Positions 7,578-15,726 are shown, counted from the stretch's first letter. The stretch: 64,000 bases of DNA from Butyricimonas virosa (GCF_025148635.1 NZ_CP102269.1:4650001-4714000); one strand, 5' to 3'. The notes: generated by a model from the sequence alone, not told the origin. Numbers and translations: made by a program.

Positions 7578-10577
7578 ATGAGACACAAACATACCTCGTT
7601 TTTCTTAAATTCCCTGACAATAGGCATATTACTTATATTCACACTTGTCACTCCCGGTAAAGCCCAATTTGTCGATCTCGGGCAAGACCCGTGCAGTACC
7701 CGCTGGCGACAAATCAAAACGGATAACTTCCAGATCATCTACCCTGATTTCTTCGAGGATAACGCACAATATCTGGCAAATATTTACGAGAAACTATACG
7801 CCCACGCCAATACCCTCGGCATCAAACCCAAAAGAATGTCCATGATCGTACGGGCTAATGGTGGCGTATCAAACGGGAATGCGGGCTGGGCTCCCAAAAA
7901 GAGTGAACTCTACACGGCTCCCCCGCAGGATGTCAGCGACGCTTGGCTGGAACACCTATGTATTCATGAATTTCGTCACATTGTACAATACGACAAGGTG
8001 AACCAAGGTTTCACCAAAGCATTATATTACATCTTCGGGGAGCAAATCACGATGGCTGTCATCGGGGTATATGTACCCATGTGGTTCCTCGAAGGGGATG
8101 CCACCGTATTCGAAACCTCTGTCGGGAAAAGCGGACGGGGACGTTCACCCGAATTTCTCAATGAAATGAAAGCCCAGGTCACGGAAAAAGGGATTTACAC
8201 CTACTACAAGGCCGTCCTCGGCTCCTACAAGGATTTTGTTCCCAACCACTACGCCCTTGGTTATTACATGGTCGGGAACAGCCGTGTTCACTACGGTCCC
8301 GACATCTGGCAGGATGCCCTCTCCCGGGTCGGGAAACGTCCTTACGGGATCACGCCTTTCGCCCGCAGCCTCAAACTCACGATGAACGAAAAACGGGACT
8401 CCATCTGGTCATCCCGTCATTTCCAGTCCCTTTTCGTCAATCCTGACAGCGTGAAACAAGCCAACACCCATTGTGATGCCAAACGCACGCTCTACCGGGA
8501 TAACTTCAGCGAACTCCAACAAATATGGAAACAAGAGTCCGACCAAGTACCCCACTCATTCGATACCATCACGACCGCAAACAAGATATACACGAACTAC
8601 CATTACCCGACAGCCACCCCAACCGGACAAATCATTGCCTACAAGGAAGGATTGGCTCAAGAAGGAGCCTTGGTCATCCTACACCCGGACAAGGACGAGA
8701 TCATCACCCGAACGGGAATCATGTATGATTATAAATTTGCCTATCAGGACGAAACGCTCGTGTGGTCCGAGTATAAATACCATCCCCGCTGGGAACACGG
8801 GGGTAAAATGGTACTCGCCAGCTACGATATACGTCACAAGAAATATCACCGTTACCCCACCCGGCAAAACAGGTATGCCCCTTTTGCCGTGGAGGGAAAC
8901 TGGGGATTCGTGGAAGTTGACAAAGAAGACAACGCCTCCATCGTGATCCTTGACCACACGTTCCAAAAAGAAATATTCCGGGTAAAAGGCTCCGGAGACG
9001 AGCTATTCGTACATCCCTCCTATGACGGGAAAAACAATATCGTCACCGTGGTGGTATCTTCGAAAGGCAAACACCTCGAATCCATCGATATTCACACGGG
9101 CAAACGTACCCCGATCACCGCGTTCACCCCTTACGAGATTGACAATCCGGTTACCGTGAACGACCAGATTATATACCGGGGAGCTTTCGATGCCAACAAC
9201 TCGTTCTACCGGCAAACCCAACCGCAAGAATTCGGTGCAAACATACTTAACTCCAAATTCGGCCTGCGCTACCCGATCGTTTCCCCGAACAAGGATTCAC
9301 TTTTATTCTCGTTCTATACTTCCGACGGGTATAAACCGGGTAAAATTGCCATAAGCCAACTAGAAAACAAAATAATTAATCCCCAGACCTTCCGTATCGC
9401 CGACAGCGTGACACGACAAGAAAACTGGCAATTCGAACTAACCGCCGACTCCACCTATGCCAGTCGGAAATACAACAAAACAACCCACCTATTCAACTTC
9501 CATAGCTGGGGTCCCATCTTTCCGGATGCCGAAGACGTGGACATCGATTTCGGATTAGCGGTCAGCTCGCAAAACAAACTAAGCACCCTGTTCCTGACCG
9601 CGGGATTCGTGAGAGGAAAAGGTTACGAACACGGCAACTGGCAGGTAAAAGCCACCTACAAAGGATTCTGGCCCACCCTGCAACTGGAATTCAAGAGCGG
9701 ACGCAATGACGATTTCATGCAAGATTACGCGATAAAAATCGTTCAAACCCAAGAAATCGACACGATTCGTACCATTTATAAATCACAACGCACGAAAGGA
9801 ACAGCCACCGTACAATTTCCGTTCAACATTTCCCGGAAAAACTATTCTCGTTATATCATCCCTTACATGAAATATGAAATTCAAGCCATACATTCGATAA
9901 CACAGAGGCGTTCTTACCTGTTGGACCACAATCGGTGGACCGGCTTACCTTCCAACAACCCGTATAACTCCGCACTCGCAAACCCGGATGATGTAAAACT
10001 CCAGATCATGCGCTACGGGCTTGTCCTCAACAACCAAACCCGTACAAGTCAACGGGACATCTATCCCCGCTGGGGACAACGCCTAGAAATAGGATATGCC
10101 CAAACGCCATTCGACGGATTGGACTACGGTGATACGAAATGGGCTGAAGGACGTTTGTATCTTCCCGGATTCTGGAAACATCACTCTTGGACGCTCTACT
10201 TCGGCCATCAACTAAAATCGGATAAAACAACCAACTACTACGGGAACCAGATTTACTCTCCCCGGGGAGCCTCCCTCTACGGGTACAACCTGTCAACGTT
10301 GAAAATCTCTTACGCCTTGCCGTTCTGGTACCCGGATGCCCACATCGGACCGCTTGTCTACATGAAACGGTTCACAGCAGAACCCTTCTTTGATACCGGT
10401 TGGGAGAAAAATCGCTATTGGAACAAAACCTATCACTCCTATGGCGTGGAAATTTCGGCCGACACCCATTTCTTCCGTCTCCCGTTCCCCGTAAACATCG
10501 GTTTCAGAACCGGATACGAAACAAAAAGCAACTCCATGTTTGTCGATATGCTCTTCTCGGTGGCCTTCACCATTTGA
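7578..10577 (+). CDS. Secreted metalloprotease with propeller-like and outer-membrane barrel-like regions
   Basis: This 999-residue protein has an N-terminal signal peptide (hydrophobic 9-29, ending in KAQ). A gluzincin-type zinc site follows: H130-E-F-R-H134, with the third ligand likely E172 in WFLEGDA. Residues about 330-600 are repetitive beta-rich segments resembling a TolB/WD-type propeller. The last third (about 640-999) alternates aromatic strands and turns and ends in a hydrophobic strand, as in outer-membrane barrels. I infer a surface or outer-membrane protease-like protein, but activity and substrate are unknown. It is followed at once by a terminator (10592-10626) and the hydrogenase regulatory operon. 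Confidence 0.8.
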   Translation: MRHKHTSFFLNSLTIGILLIFTLVTPGKAQFVDLGQDPCSTRWRQIKTDNFQIIYPDFFEDNAQYLANIYEKLYAHANTLGIKPKRMSMIVRANGGVSNGNAGWAPKKSELYTAPPQDVSDAWLEHLCIHEFRHIVQYDKVNQGFTKALYYIFGEQITMAVIGVYVPMWFLEGDATVFETSVGKSGRGRSPEFLNEMKAQVTEKGIYTYYKAVLGSYKDFVPNHYALGYYMVGNSRVHYGPDIWQDALSRVGKRPYGITPFARSLKLTMNEKRDSIWSSRHFQSLFVNPDSVKQANTHCDAKRTLYRDNFSELQQIWKQESDQVPHSFDTITTANKIYTNYHYPTATPTGQIIAYKEGLAQEGALVILHPDKDEIITRTGIMYDYKFAYQDETLVWSEYKYHPRWEHGGKMVLASYDIRHKKYHRYPTRQNRYAPFAVEGNWGFVEVDKEDNASIVILDHTFQKEIFRVKGSGDELFVHPSYDGKNNIVTVVVSSKGKHLESIDIHTGKRTPITAFTPYEIDNPVTVNDQIIYRGAFDANNSFYRQTQPQEFGANILNSKFGLRYPIVSPNKDSLLFSFYTSDGYKPGKIAISQLENKIINPQTFRIADSVTRQENWQFELTADSTYASRKYNKTTHLFNFHSWGPIFPDAEDVDIDFGLAVSSQNKLSTLFLTAGFVRGKGYEHGNWQVKATYKGFWPTLQLEFKSGRNDDFMQDYAIKIVQTQEIDTIRTIYKSQRTKGTATVQFPFNISRKNYSRYIIPYMKYEIQAIHSITQRRSYLLDHNRWTGLPSNNPYNSALANPDDVKLQIMRYGLVLNNQTRTSQRDIYPRWGQRLEIGYAQTPFDGLDYGDTKWAEGRLYLPGFWKHHSWTLYFGHQLKSDKTTNYYGNQIYSPRGASLYGYNLSTLKISYALPFWYPDAHIGPLVYMKRFTAEPFFDTGWEKNRYWNKTYHSYGVEISADTHFFRLPFPVNIGFRTGYETKSNSMFVDMLFSVAFTI

Positions 10578-10591
10578 TAGATTCAAAATAT

Positions 10592-10626
10592 TCGGATTCC
10601 CAAACTTTGAGAATCCGATTTTTTTT
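10592..10626 (+). terminator. Rho-independent terminator after the 999-residue protein gene
   Basis: An 8-bp stem (10592-10599 with 10611-10618), an 11-base loop and an 8-base T run (10619-10626) follow the stop codon by 14 bases. Confidence 0.85.
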
Positions 10627-10637
10627 GATTATCTTAG
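10606..10637 (+). promoter_or_regulatory. Candidate promoter of the hydrogenase regulatory operon
   Basis: TTTG at 10606-10609 and TATCTTAG at 10630-10637 are 20 bases apart, near the Bacteroidetes spacing, with one mismatch in the -7 core. The -33 element sits inside the loop of the preceding terminator. The first gene starts at 10659. Confidence 0.45.
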
Positions 10638-10658
10638 GAGCAATCAAAAAACAAACTT

Positions 10659-11003
10659 ATGACTCTAAAGGAAATTGCTGCGTTATCAAATGCCCGGGTG
10701 ATTCACGAAAACGGCCATCTCGACAAAGTCATCCGTCATGCTTTCGCTGCCGATTTGATGAGCGACGTCCTCCGGTTAGACACCAGCGAGATGATTCTCA
10801 TCACGGGACTAGCCAACTTACAGGTGATTCGCACGGCAGAAATGTCTGACATCAGTTTCATTCTATTTGTTCGAGGAAAACAAGCCTCCCCCGATATGGT
10901 AGAATTAGCCAAAGAGTGTAACATCGCTATCTTACAAAGCAAGCAGAGTATGTTCAAAGTCTGCGGACTTCTGTACGAAGCAGGGCTAGAGCCCATTTAT
11001 TAA
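10659..11003 (+). CDS. DRTGG-domain protein, hydrogenase-associated (copy 1)
   Basis: A 114-residue cytoplasmic protein made of a single DRTGG-type fold. DRTGG domains are known as small modules often next to [FeFe] hydrogenase genes and CBS-containing phosphatases, and they are presumed to bind a ligand or partner. The segment around residues 25-75 aligns by eye with the second DRTGG protein at 12929: both have a (A/T)xDLxSDV start, then a hydrophobic strand and a KG/RG turn. It is the first gene of a tightly packed cluster, 11 bases before the anti-sigma-type ATPase. Its role is probably regulatory, but no reaction can be assigned. Confidence 0.75.
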   Translation: MTLKEIAALSNARVIHENGHLDKVIRHAFAADLMSDVLRLDTSEMILITGLANLQVIRTAEMSDISFILFVRGKQASPDMVELAKECNIAILQSKQSMFKVCGLLYEAGLEPIY

Positions 11004-11014
11004 AAACAAGCATT

Positions 11015-11425
11015 ATGGAATTCAATTACAACATCGAAGGAGGAAACTTTTCACGTGCCGGTACTGCCTCAAGCGAGGTAAAAAAGATACTAAAACAACT
11101 TAACGTCAACCCTGCCGTTCTAAAACGAATCGTGGTTGCCCTCTATGAAGCAGAGGTAAACGTGGTTGCTCACGCCTACGAAGGAACCATGCAAGTGTCA
11201 ATTGATCCCACTGTTATCACCGTCGTCATCAGCGACCGGGGTCCCGGAATACCGGATATAGACCTAGCCATGCAGGAAGGATATTCCACCGCCTCCCCCG
11301 AAGTCCGGGAAATGGGATTCGGAGCAGGAATGGGTCTCCCGAATATGCAGAAAAACTGTGATAAACTAACCATCGAATCCAAAGTAAACGAGGGGACTAA
11401 AGTCACGATGACCACTTTTTTTTAA
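11015..11425 (+). CDS. Anti-sigma-factor-type serine kinase ATPase (RsbW/SpoIIAB-like)
   Basis: This 136-residue protein consists of one GHKL ATPase domain. The N-box is EAEVNVVAHA (N49), the G1 box DRGPGIP (D74, G78) and the G2 box GFGAGMGL (101-108). This is the small stand-alone form seen in anti-sigma or switch kinases, with no histidine dimerisation domain. Such proteins phosphorylate an antagonist on serine or threonine. No antagonist (STAS) or sigma gene lies nearby, so here it may act on a partner within the hydrogenase cluster. The stop codon lies inside a 13-bp hairpin (11418-11446). Confidence 0.85.
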   Translation: MEFNYNIEGGNFSRAGTASSEVKKILKQLNVNPAVLKRIVVALYEAEVNVVAHAYEGTMQVSIDPTVITVVISDRGPGIPDIDLAMQEGYSTASPEVREMGFGAGMGLPNMQKNCDKLTIESKVNEGTKVTMTTFF

Positions 11426-11446
11426 TCGCCACAGGCGATTAAAAAA
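11418..11446 (+). other. Hairpin spanning the stop codon of the anti-sigma-type gene
   Basis: A 13-bp stem (11418-11430 with 11434-11446) closes a 3-base loop and contains the TAA at 11423-11425. There is no T run after it on the plus strand, so it is more likely an mRNA-processing or stabilising hairpin than a full terminator. Confidence 0.55.
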
Positions 11447-11536
11447 GCTAAAAGTTAAAGATTAAAAGCTAAAAGTAGGAAATCAAAAAGCGTTGGCCTC
11501 GCGCAGCTGGAATCTAAAATTTAAAATCTAAAATTA
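11447..11536. repeat. Degenerate A/T-rich tandem repeats (TAAAAGCTAAAAGT and TCTAAAATTTAAAA types)
   Basis: Two short clusters of imperfect 7-14-base units (11447-11476 and 11512-11535) fill the gap between the anti-sigma-type gene and the iron-sulfur gene. The same style of repeat recurs at 18794-18816 and 53358-53458. Confidence 0.55.
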
Positions 11537-11540
11537 ATCC

Positions 11541-12887
11541 ATGGAACCGTTTTACCACGCCTTAAAAGTTGCCAGTACTGCTTGCATCGGATGCACGCAC
11601 TGCATGAGCCTCTGCCCCACGCAGGCCATCCGCATTAAAGGTGGTTTGGCAACAATAAACAAAAATGCTTGCGTCGACTGCGGCAAATGCCTCAAGTCGT
11701 GTCCGCAACATGCGATATACGTGGAGCAGGACGATTTCAATCAAATATTCAATTTCAAACACCGGATCATCCTTCTCCCGACAGTTCTGTTTGGACAATT
11801 CTCGGAAGAAATCACGGAACAACAAATCTTCGCGGAACTCCATCAAATGGGGTTTACGGAAGTAATCGAGGTAGCACAAGCATCGGGCATCTTGGCAAAA
11901 GCCATACAACGCTATATGGAAAAGAATTCTTACGAGCGTCCTTTCATCTCGTCCTTCTGCCCGGCAATCGTCCGCTTAATACAGGTACGTTTTCCCTCGC
12001 TGATAGACCACATTGTCCCGTTAAAACAAGCCATGGACCTAGCAGCCATTTTCGCCCGTAAAAAATATCTCGACAAGGGGATTTCGCCGGATGAAGTCGG
12101 TATATTCTACGTCACTCCATGCGCCGCAAAAATCGCGGCAGTAAAAAGCCCGGTTGGCGACGATCAATCCAACATCGACGGAGTTATCAACTTGAATTTC
12201 ATTTATAACAAAATACAACTGGGCCTCACGCAACACCGGGATCAACCCGTGGGAAGGGTAACCGAACGCACGTACCTCTCCCCCGAATCCATCGCCTGGG
12301 ACTTGTCGGAAGGTGAGGCCTCTAAATTTGAAGGTCGCTGCCTGGCCATTGACGAGATCCACAACGTGATCGACATACTCGAAAAAATAGAAAATGATGA
12401 ACTCACGGACATCGATTTTCTTGAACTACGAGCCTGTGACCACTCCTGCGCCGGCGGTGCGCTTGTCGTGAACAACCGATTTTTGACCATCGAACGCCTG
12501 CGCAAACGGATGCAAGCCAGCAAACACGAACAACAGCAACCCGATTTCGATGACATACAGGAATACGAATCCTACCTCTTCAAACAAGGTAAACTCCGCG
12601 AGAAAATCCCACCACGATCCATCGAACAACTCGACGAAAATATGCTTGTCGCCATGGAAAAGATGGAAAAATTAAACCGCATCATGAGCGTTCTCCCGCA
12701 AATCGACTGCGGGGCCTGCGGTGCCCCGGCCTGTCACACGCTAGCAAGGGACGTCGTTCAAGGAAAAGCAAAACTCAATCAATGCGTGTTCATGCAAAAA
12801 ATCTTGTGCAACGAAGCCTTGATGACACCGGAAGAATCCCTCGAACTTTCAGAAAAAACGTGGGGATTAAAAAGATTTGGAGAATAA
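11541..12887 (+). CDS. [FeFe]-hydrogenase-like iron-sulfur protein, probably regulatory
   Basis: The 448-residue protein has two N-terminal [4Fe-4S] motifs (C15/C18/C21/C25 and C44/C47/C50/C54), a reduced hydrogenase large-subunit core and a C-terminal Fe-S motif (C390, C393, C398, C415). The three H-cluster loops are recognisable but altered. L1 reads SFCPAI instead of TSCCPxW, keeping the cubane cysteine (C140) but not the preceding proton-relay cysteine. L2 is TPCAAK (C194). L3 is RACDHSCAGG (C299, C303). This suggests a redox or hydrogen sensor rather than a turnover enzyme. Neighbouring DRTGG, ATPase and PHP genes fit a sensory role for HydABC; the signalling direction is inference. Confidence 0.85.
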   Translation: MEPFYHALKVASTACIGCTHCMSLCPTQAIRIKGGLATINKNACVDCGKCLKSCPQHAIYVEQDDFNQIFNFKHRIILLPTVLFGQFSEEITEQQIFAELHQMGFTEVIEVAQASGILAKAIQRYMEKNSYERPFISSFCPAIVRLIQVRFPSLIDHIVPLKQAMDLAAIFARKKYLDKGISPDEVGIFYVTPCAAKIAAVKSPVGDDQSNIDGVINLNFIYNKIQLGLTQHRDQPVGRVTERTYLSPESIAWDLSEGEASKFEGRCLAIDEIHNVIDILEKIENDELTDIDFLELRACDHSCAGGALVVNNRFLTIERLRKRMQASKHEQQQPDFDDIQEYESYLFKQGKLREKIPPRSIEQLDENMLVAMEKMEKLNRIMSVLPQIDCGACGAPACHTLARDVVQGKAKLNQCVFMQKILCNEALMTPEESLELSEKTWGLKRFGE

Positions 12888-12928
12888 ACAAGATAAAATA
12901 TATTCACGAAAAACACAAACTACAAATT

Positions 12929-13264
12929 ATGACAGTACAAGACATTGTTTCCCAGCTAAACCTCACGGTATGTTCCGGACAAGAAGGTTTACAACGAGAA
13001 GTTAAAGGCGGCTACACGTCCGATTTGTTAAGTGATGTCATGGGACATGCCCAAGAAGGAGATGTATGGGTCACCCTACAAACACACAAAAACGTCATGG
13101 CTATCGCCTCCTTGAAAGAAATCGCGGCCATCATTCTGGTCAAAGGACACCTCCCGGAAGAAGATACGCTGGAAGAAAGCAATAACGAAAACATCCCCAT
13201 TCTCTCCAGCCCGTTACAGACTTTCGAAATCACGGGACAATTGTACAAACTACTTCACCCGTAA
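12929..13264 (+). CDS. DRTGG-domain protein, hydrogenase-associated (copy 2)
   Basis: A 111-residue small cytoplasmic protein. The start is placed at the ATG at 12929 because the longer open frame begins inside the upstream iron-sulfur gene and reads non-conserved sequence. It shares fold pattern and a GYTSDLLSDV segment with the DRTGG protein at 10659, so the cluster carries a diverged pair on either side of the hydrogenase-like sensor. Only 11 bases separate it from the PHP gene. Ligand and partner are unknown. Confidence 0.72.
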   Translation: MTVQDIVSQLNLTVCSGQEGLQREVKGGYTSDLLSDVMGHAQEGDVWVTLQTHKNVMAIASLKEIAAIILVKGHLPEEDTLEESNNENIPILSSPLQTFEITGQLYKLLHP

Positions 13265-13275
13265 TCACGAATTCC

Positions 13276-13986
13276 ATGGAAATCCGGGCCGATCTACACA
13301 TACACACCGTGCTGTCACCTTGCGGGGATCTTGACATGAGTCCCGCAAACATCATCGGTATGGCATTACAGAAAGGCCTGTCCCTCATCGGAATCTCCGA
13401 CCATAACTCCACCCGGCAAGCCCCCGTGATCCAGCAACTGGGCGAACAACAAGGGCTACGGGTTCTTTGTGGGACGGAAGTCAACACGGCGGAAGAAGTT
13501 CACGCCCTCGCATACTTCCCCACCTTGGAACGCCTTACCGCATTCCAGCACTTCCTCGATCTCCACCTCCCGGATATAAAAAACAATCCGGACAAATTCG
13601 GTTACCAGGTTGTAGTGGATGCCGAGGAACAGATTACATACGAAGAAGAACGGCTACTGATCACGGCCCTGGATGTTGATATAAACACGATAGAACGTAC
13701 TGTTCACGCACTGGATGGCATCTTCATCCCAGCCCATATTGACAAATCCCGTTTCAGTATTCTCTCGCAACTCGGATTCGTCCCCAAAGACTTGAAATGT
13801 GAGGCTCTTGAACTCAGTCCTCACACGACACGGGAACAATTTCTTCAACAAAACGCGTACTTATCCGGGTATAAATTCATCCGCTCTTCCGATGCACATT
13901 ACATTGACGACATCGGTAAAGTTTTCACGATAATCTCGCTACCGGACTTGTCATTCGATTCCATCCGAACAGCTATCACCCGTTAA
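13276..13986 (+). CDS. PHP-domain metal-dependent phosphoesterase
   Basis: The 236-residue protein is a PHP domain. Its metal ligands can be followed: DLHIHT (H8, H10), ISDHN (D42, H43), GTEVN (E68), EEVHALAYF (H76), IPAHID and SSDAHY near the C-terminus. PHP proteins of the TrpH/YciV type hydrolyse phosphoesters such as nucleotide 3',5'-bisphosphates. This type is also seen next to [FeFe] hydrogenase gene sets. It follows the second DRTGG gene closely and precedes an unknown gene by 18 bases, so it belongs to the regulatory operon. The substrate here is not evident. Confidence 0.85.
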   Translation: MEIRADLHIHTVLSPCGDLDMSPANIIGMALQKGLSLIGISDHNSTRQAPVIQQLGEQQGLRVLCGTEVNTAEEVHALAYFPTLERLTAFQHFLDLHLPDIKNNPDKFGYQVVVDAEEQITYEEERLLITALDVDINTIERTVHALDGIFIPAHIDKSRFSILSQLGFVPKDLKCEALELSPHTTREQFLQQNAYLSGYKFIRSSDAHYIDDIGKVFTIISLPDLSFDSIRTAITR

Positions 13987-14004
13987 CTTAAAACTTGCAA
14001 GACT

Positions 14005-14799
14005 ATGTTTTTGGACACCATGTCACCGGAAGCCATTATCAAAGAGGCAAGACGCGATACTACCGCGATTCAGAACAAGAGGGATTTTTTCATCAACACG
14101 CATCGCCGGGAAATCCTGTTTGCCAAGAAATTTCCCGTATCATACCGAATCGAATGGAAATCCCCTCTCACATACAACAAATGGCACATTATCATCACGT
14201 GCAATAACAAAAAAGAACGGGAAAACCCGGACGTTCATTACTACTCCACTTACGAAACCCACTGTGGCACGGGCATTATATTTCCAGTCTACAACATAAA
14301 AACCGAAGAACTCGTTTTCAGCAGGTACACGGGACACTTTTTCAGCCGTTACCGCACACGTCATTTAATTCCCAACAATCTCCATACCCCCGGGATGGAT
14401 GTAATCCGATATTACGTGGACCACAACAGCAGTTATTTTTACCCCAAACCCGATGAAGAAAAAAGATTCACGTGTTGCCTCACTGACGGTATTGCCCTAG
14501 GAATTTGCGAGAATGGTCTCGACACCTTCCGCACCTTTATATCACATGATATGCTATTCAAAATACAAGAGAGAGTCCTTCATTCCAGTATCGAATACCA
14601 ACGCCTTCTCGATGCTTACATCAACGACAAACTCCCGGCCTCCTATCAAAAATACTACCTTCAAGGAAGAGTGGGAAGAATTGCAGGACCGGAACCCGCC
14701 CCAAAACTATCACTTGACGACGTGAAAGATTTATTAAAAGACAAACCTAAAATTCCCCTTTTCTCGCCACTTAACGGGAAAATTGAGCTGGAAGACTAA
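14005..14799 (+). CDS. Protein of unknown function in the hydrogenase regulatory cluster
   Basis: I do not recognise this 264-residue protein. It has no signal peptide and no membrane segment, and it is rich in Tyr, His and charged residues. It contains a CCLTDGIALG stretch and an ISHDMLF segment. The C-terminal 40 residues are Lys/Pro-rich and look flexible. It is the last gene of the regulatory run, 18 bases after the PHP gene, so a role linked to hydrogenase control is inferred by position only. A phage- or toxin-like origin is not supported. Confidence 0.6.
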   Translation: MFLDTMSPEAIIKEARRDTTAIQNKRDFFINTHRREILFAKKFPVSYRIEWKSPLTYNKWHIIITCNNKKERENPDVHYYSTYETHCGTGIIFPVYNIKTEELVFSRYTGHFFSRYRTRHLIPNNLHTPGMDVIRYYVDHNSSYFYPKPDEEKRFTCCLTDGIALGICENGLDTFRTFISHDMLFKIQERVLHSSIEYQRLLDAYINDKLPASYQKYYLQGRVGRIAGPEPAPKLSLDDVKDLLKDKPKIPLFSPLNGKIELED

Positions 14800-14877
14800 A
14801 AGAAAAAATCATCCCTTTAAACAACCCATTTATCGAAAGCCCGTCTATTACCTTAAGCCCATGTTTCAACAGTCACG

Positions 14878-14917
14878 CATTAATTCGAATTCAATAAAAA
14901 TCGAATTCAAATTAATG
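14878..14917 (+). terminator. Hairpin after the regulatory operon
   Basis: A 14-bp stem with one mismatch (14878-14891 with 14904-14917) closes a 12-base loop, 79 bases after the last regulatory gene. There is no strong T run, so termination is uncertain. Confidence 0.4.
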
Positions 14918-14966
14918 TAAAATAGTGTTATCAAAATGCTATATTATTGTTATCATATTGTGATCC

Positions 14967-15010
14967 GCTCCCATTCCCCTCCCATTCCGCTCCTATTCCC
15001 CTCCTATTAA
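14967..15010. repeat. Four tandem copies of an 11-bp C-rich unit
   Basis: Units at 14967-14977, 14978-14988, 14989-14999 and 15000-15010 follow the pattern (G/C)CTCC(C/T)ATTCC, with the first base alternating G, C, G, C. The 11-bp period places the sites on nearly one face of the helix. The sequence stands out against the AT-rich surroundings. Confidence 0.8.
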
Positions 15011-15091
15011 AATTAAAAAATTATTGTAATATAATAGTAACAATTAACACTAGGATAAGTCTATTATAACAATTTAATCACAGAATAATAG

Positions 15092-15257
15092 TTCTATCGG
15101 ATAGAAATTCCCTCAGAAAATCCTCGTTACCGGGACATAACTCCACAAGATTTTTTATAGCAAAAAACGAACGTTTATTAACGTCACAAATATAGATCTT
15201 TTTTACTAAAGATCGACTATATTGCTTATTTTTTAATATTCTATCGATCAGATAGAA
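15092..15257. repeat. Pair of matching inverted repeats flanking about 130 bp
   Basis: The arms TTCTATC and GATAGAA occur twice as inverted repeats: 15092-15106 (1-base gap) and 15239-15257 (5-base gap). They could be operator sites for one dimeric regulator, or the ends of a tiny decayed element. No coding content between them is convincing. Confidence 0.5.
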
Positions 15258-15348
15258 AGCAAAGCAAATATGAATATTATCCATTTTGTTGATGGTCAGT
15301 ATTTCCGTATAATAAAACGTTCATTTTTTGACACGAAGAAAAACACCT

Positions 15349-15726
15349 ATGGATAGTCATAACACATTGCCCATCAAAAAATTACTCGTTGCCGAAGACA
15401 ATGAAAGTAATTTTCTTTTAGTCATGGCTATCTTGAAAAAAGAATACCAGATCATCCATGCCGTAGATGGAGTGGAAACCCTCCAAAAATACCGACAATA
15501 CTCTCCCGACGCCATTCTCATGGATCTCAAAATGCCAAACATGGACGGATTGGAAGCTACCCGTGAAATCCGGAAATTAAACACATATATCCCCATCATC
15601 ATCGTGAGCGCTTTTGCCTTCGACAGTGACAAGCAAGAAGCAAACGAAGCCGGTTGTACGGACTATCTTACGAAACCGATCGACTCTCGTTTATTAAAAG
15701 AAACTTTGAAAAAATACCTTTCCTGA
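15349..15726 (+). CDS. Stand-alone response-regulator receiver
   Basis: A 125-residue CheY-like receiver without output domain. The start is the ATG at 15349; the longer frame needs a TTG. Acidic pocket AEDN (about 15-18), phospho-acceptor D59 in LMDLKMP and K109 in LTKP are all present. It closely resembles the receiver at the end of the hybrid kinase at 22409 (AEDxxxNxxLV start, SAFAFDSD/TAFAFETD segment, AGCxxYxxKP). That suggests membership of the same phosphorelay. Its position next to the hydrogenase genes hints at control of them, which is inference. Confidence 0.9.
   Translation: MDSHNTLPIKKLLVAEDNESNFLLVMAILKKEYQIIHAVDGVETLQKYRQYSPDAILMDLKMPNMDGLEATREIRKLNTYIPIIIVSAFAFDSDKQEANEAGCTDYLTKPIDSRLLKETLKKYLS

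Larger units (their letters stand above)
14800..15348. other. AT-rich intergenic region between the two halves of the hydrogenase island
   Basis: This 549-base stretch has no convincing gene. It holds a hairpin (14878-14917), a 4x11-bp C-rich tandem repeat (14967-15010), two inverted repeats with identical TTCTATC/GATAGAA arms (15092-15106 and 15239-15257), a small hairpin (15195-15214) and a minus-strand TATATTTG (15187-15194). A 68-codon minus-strand frame (15078-15284) is probably chance, although a small protein cannot be excluded. Confidence 0.6.

Noticed and set aside
14967..15010. CRISPR-like array
   Set aside because: Units are 11 bp and contiguous with no spacers, and there are no cas genes.
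15078..15284. 68-codon minus-strand frame in the hydrogenase spacer
   Set aside because: AT-rich, no recognisable family, and it overlaps inverted repeats and a -7-like site; treated as chance.
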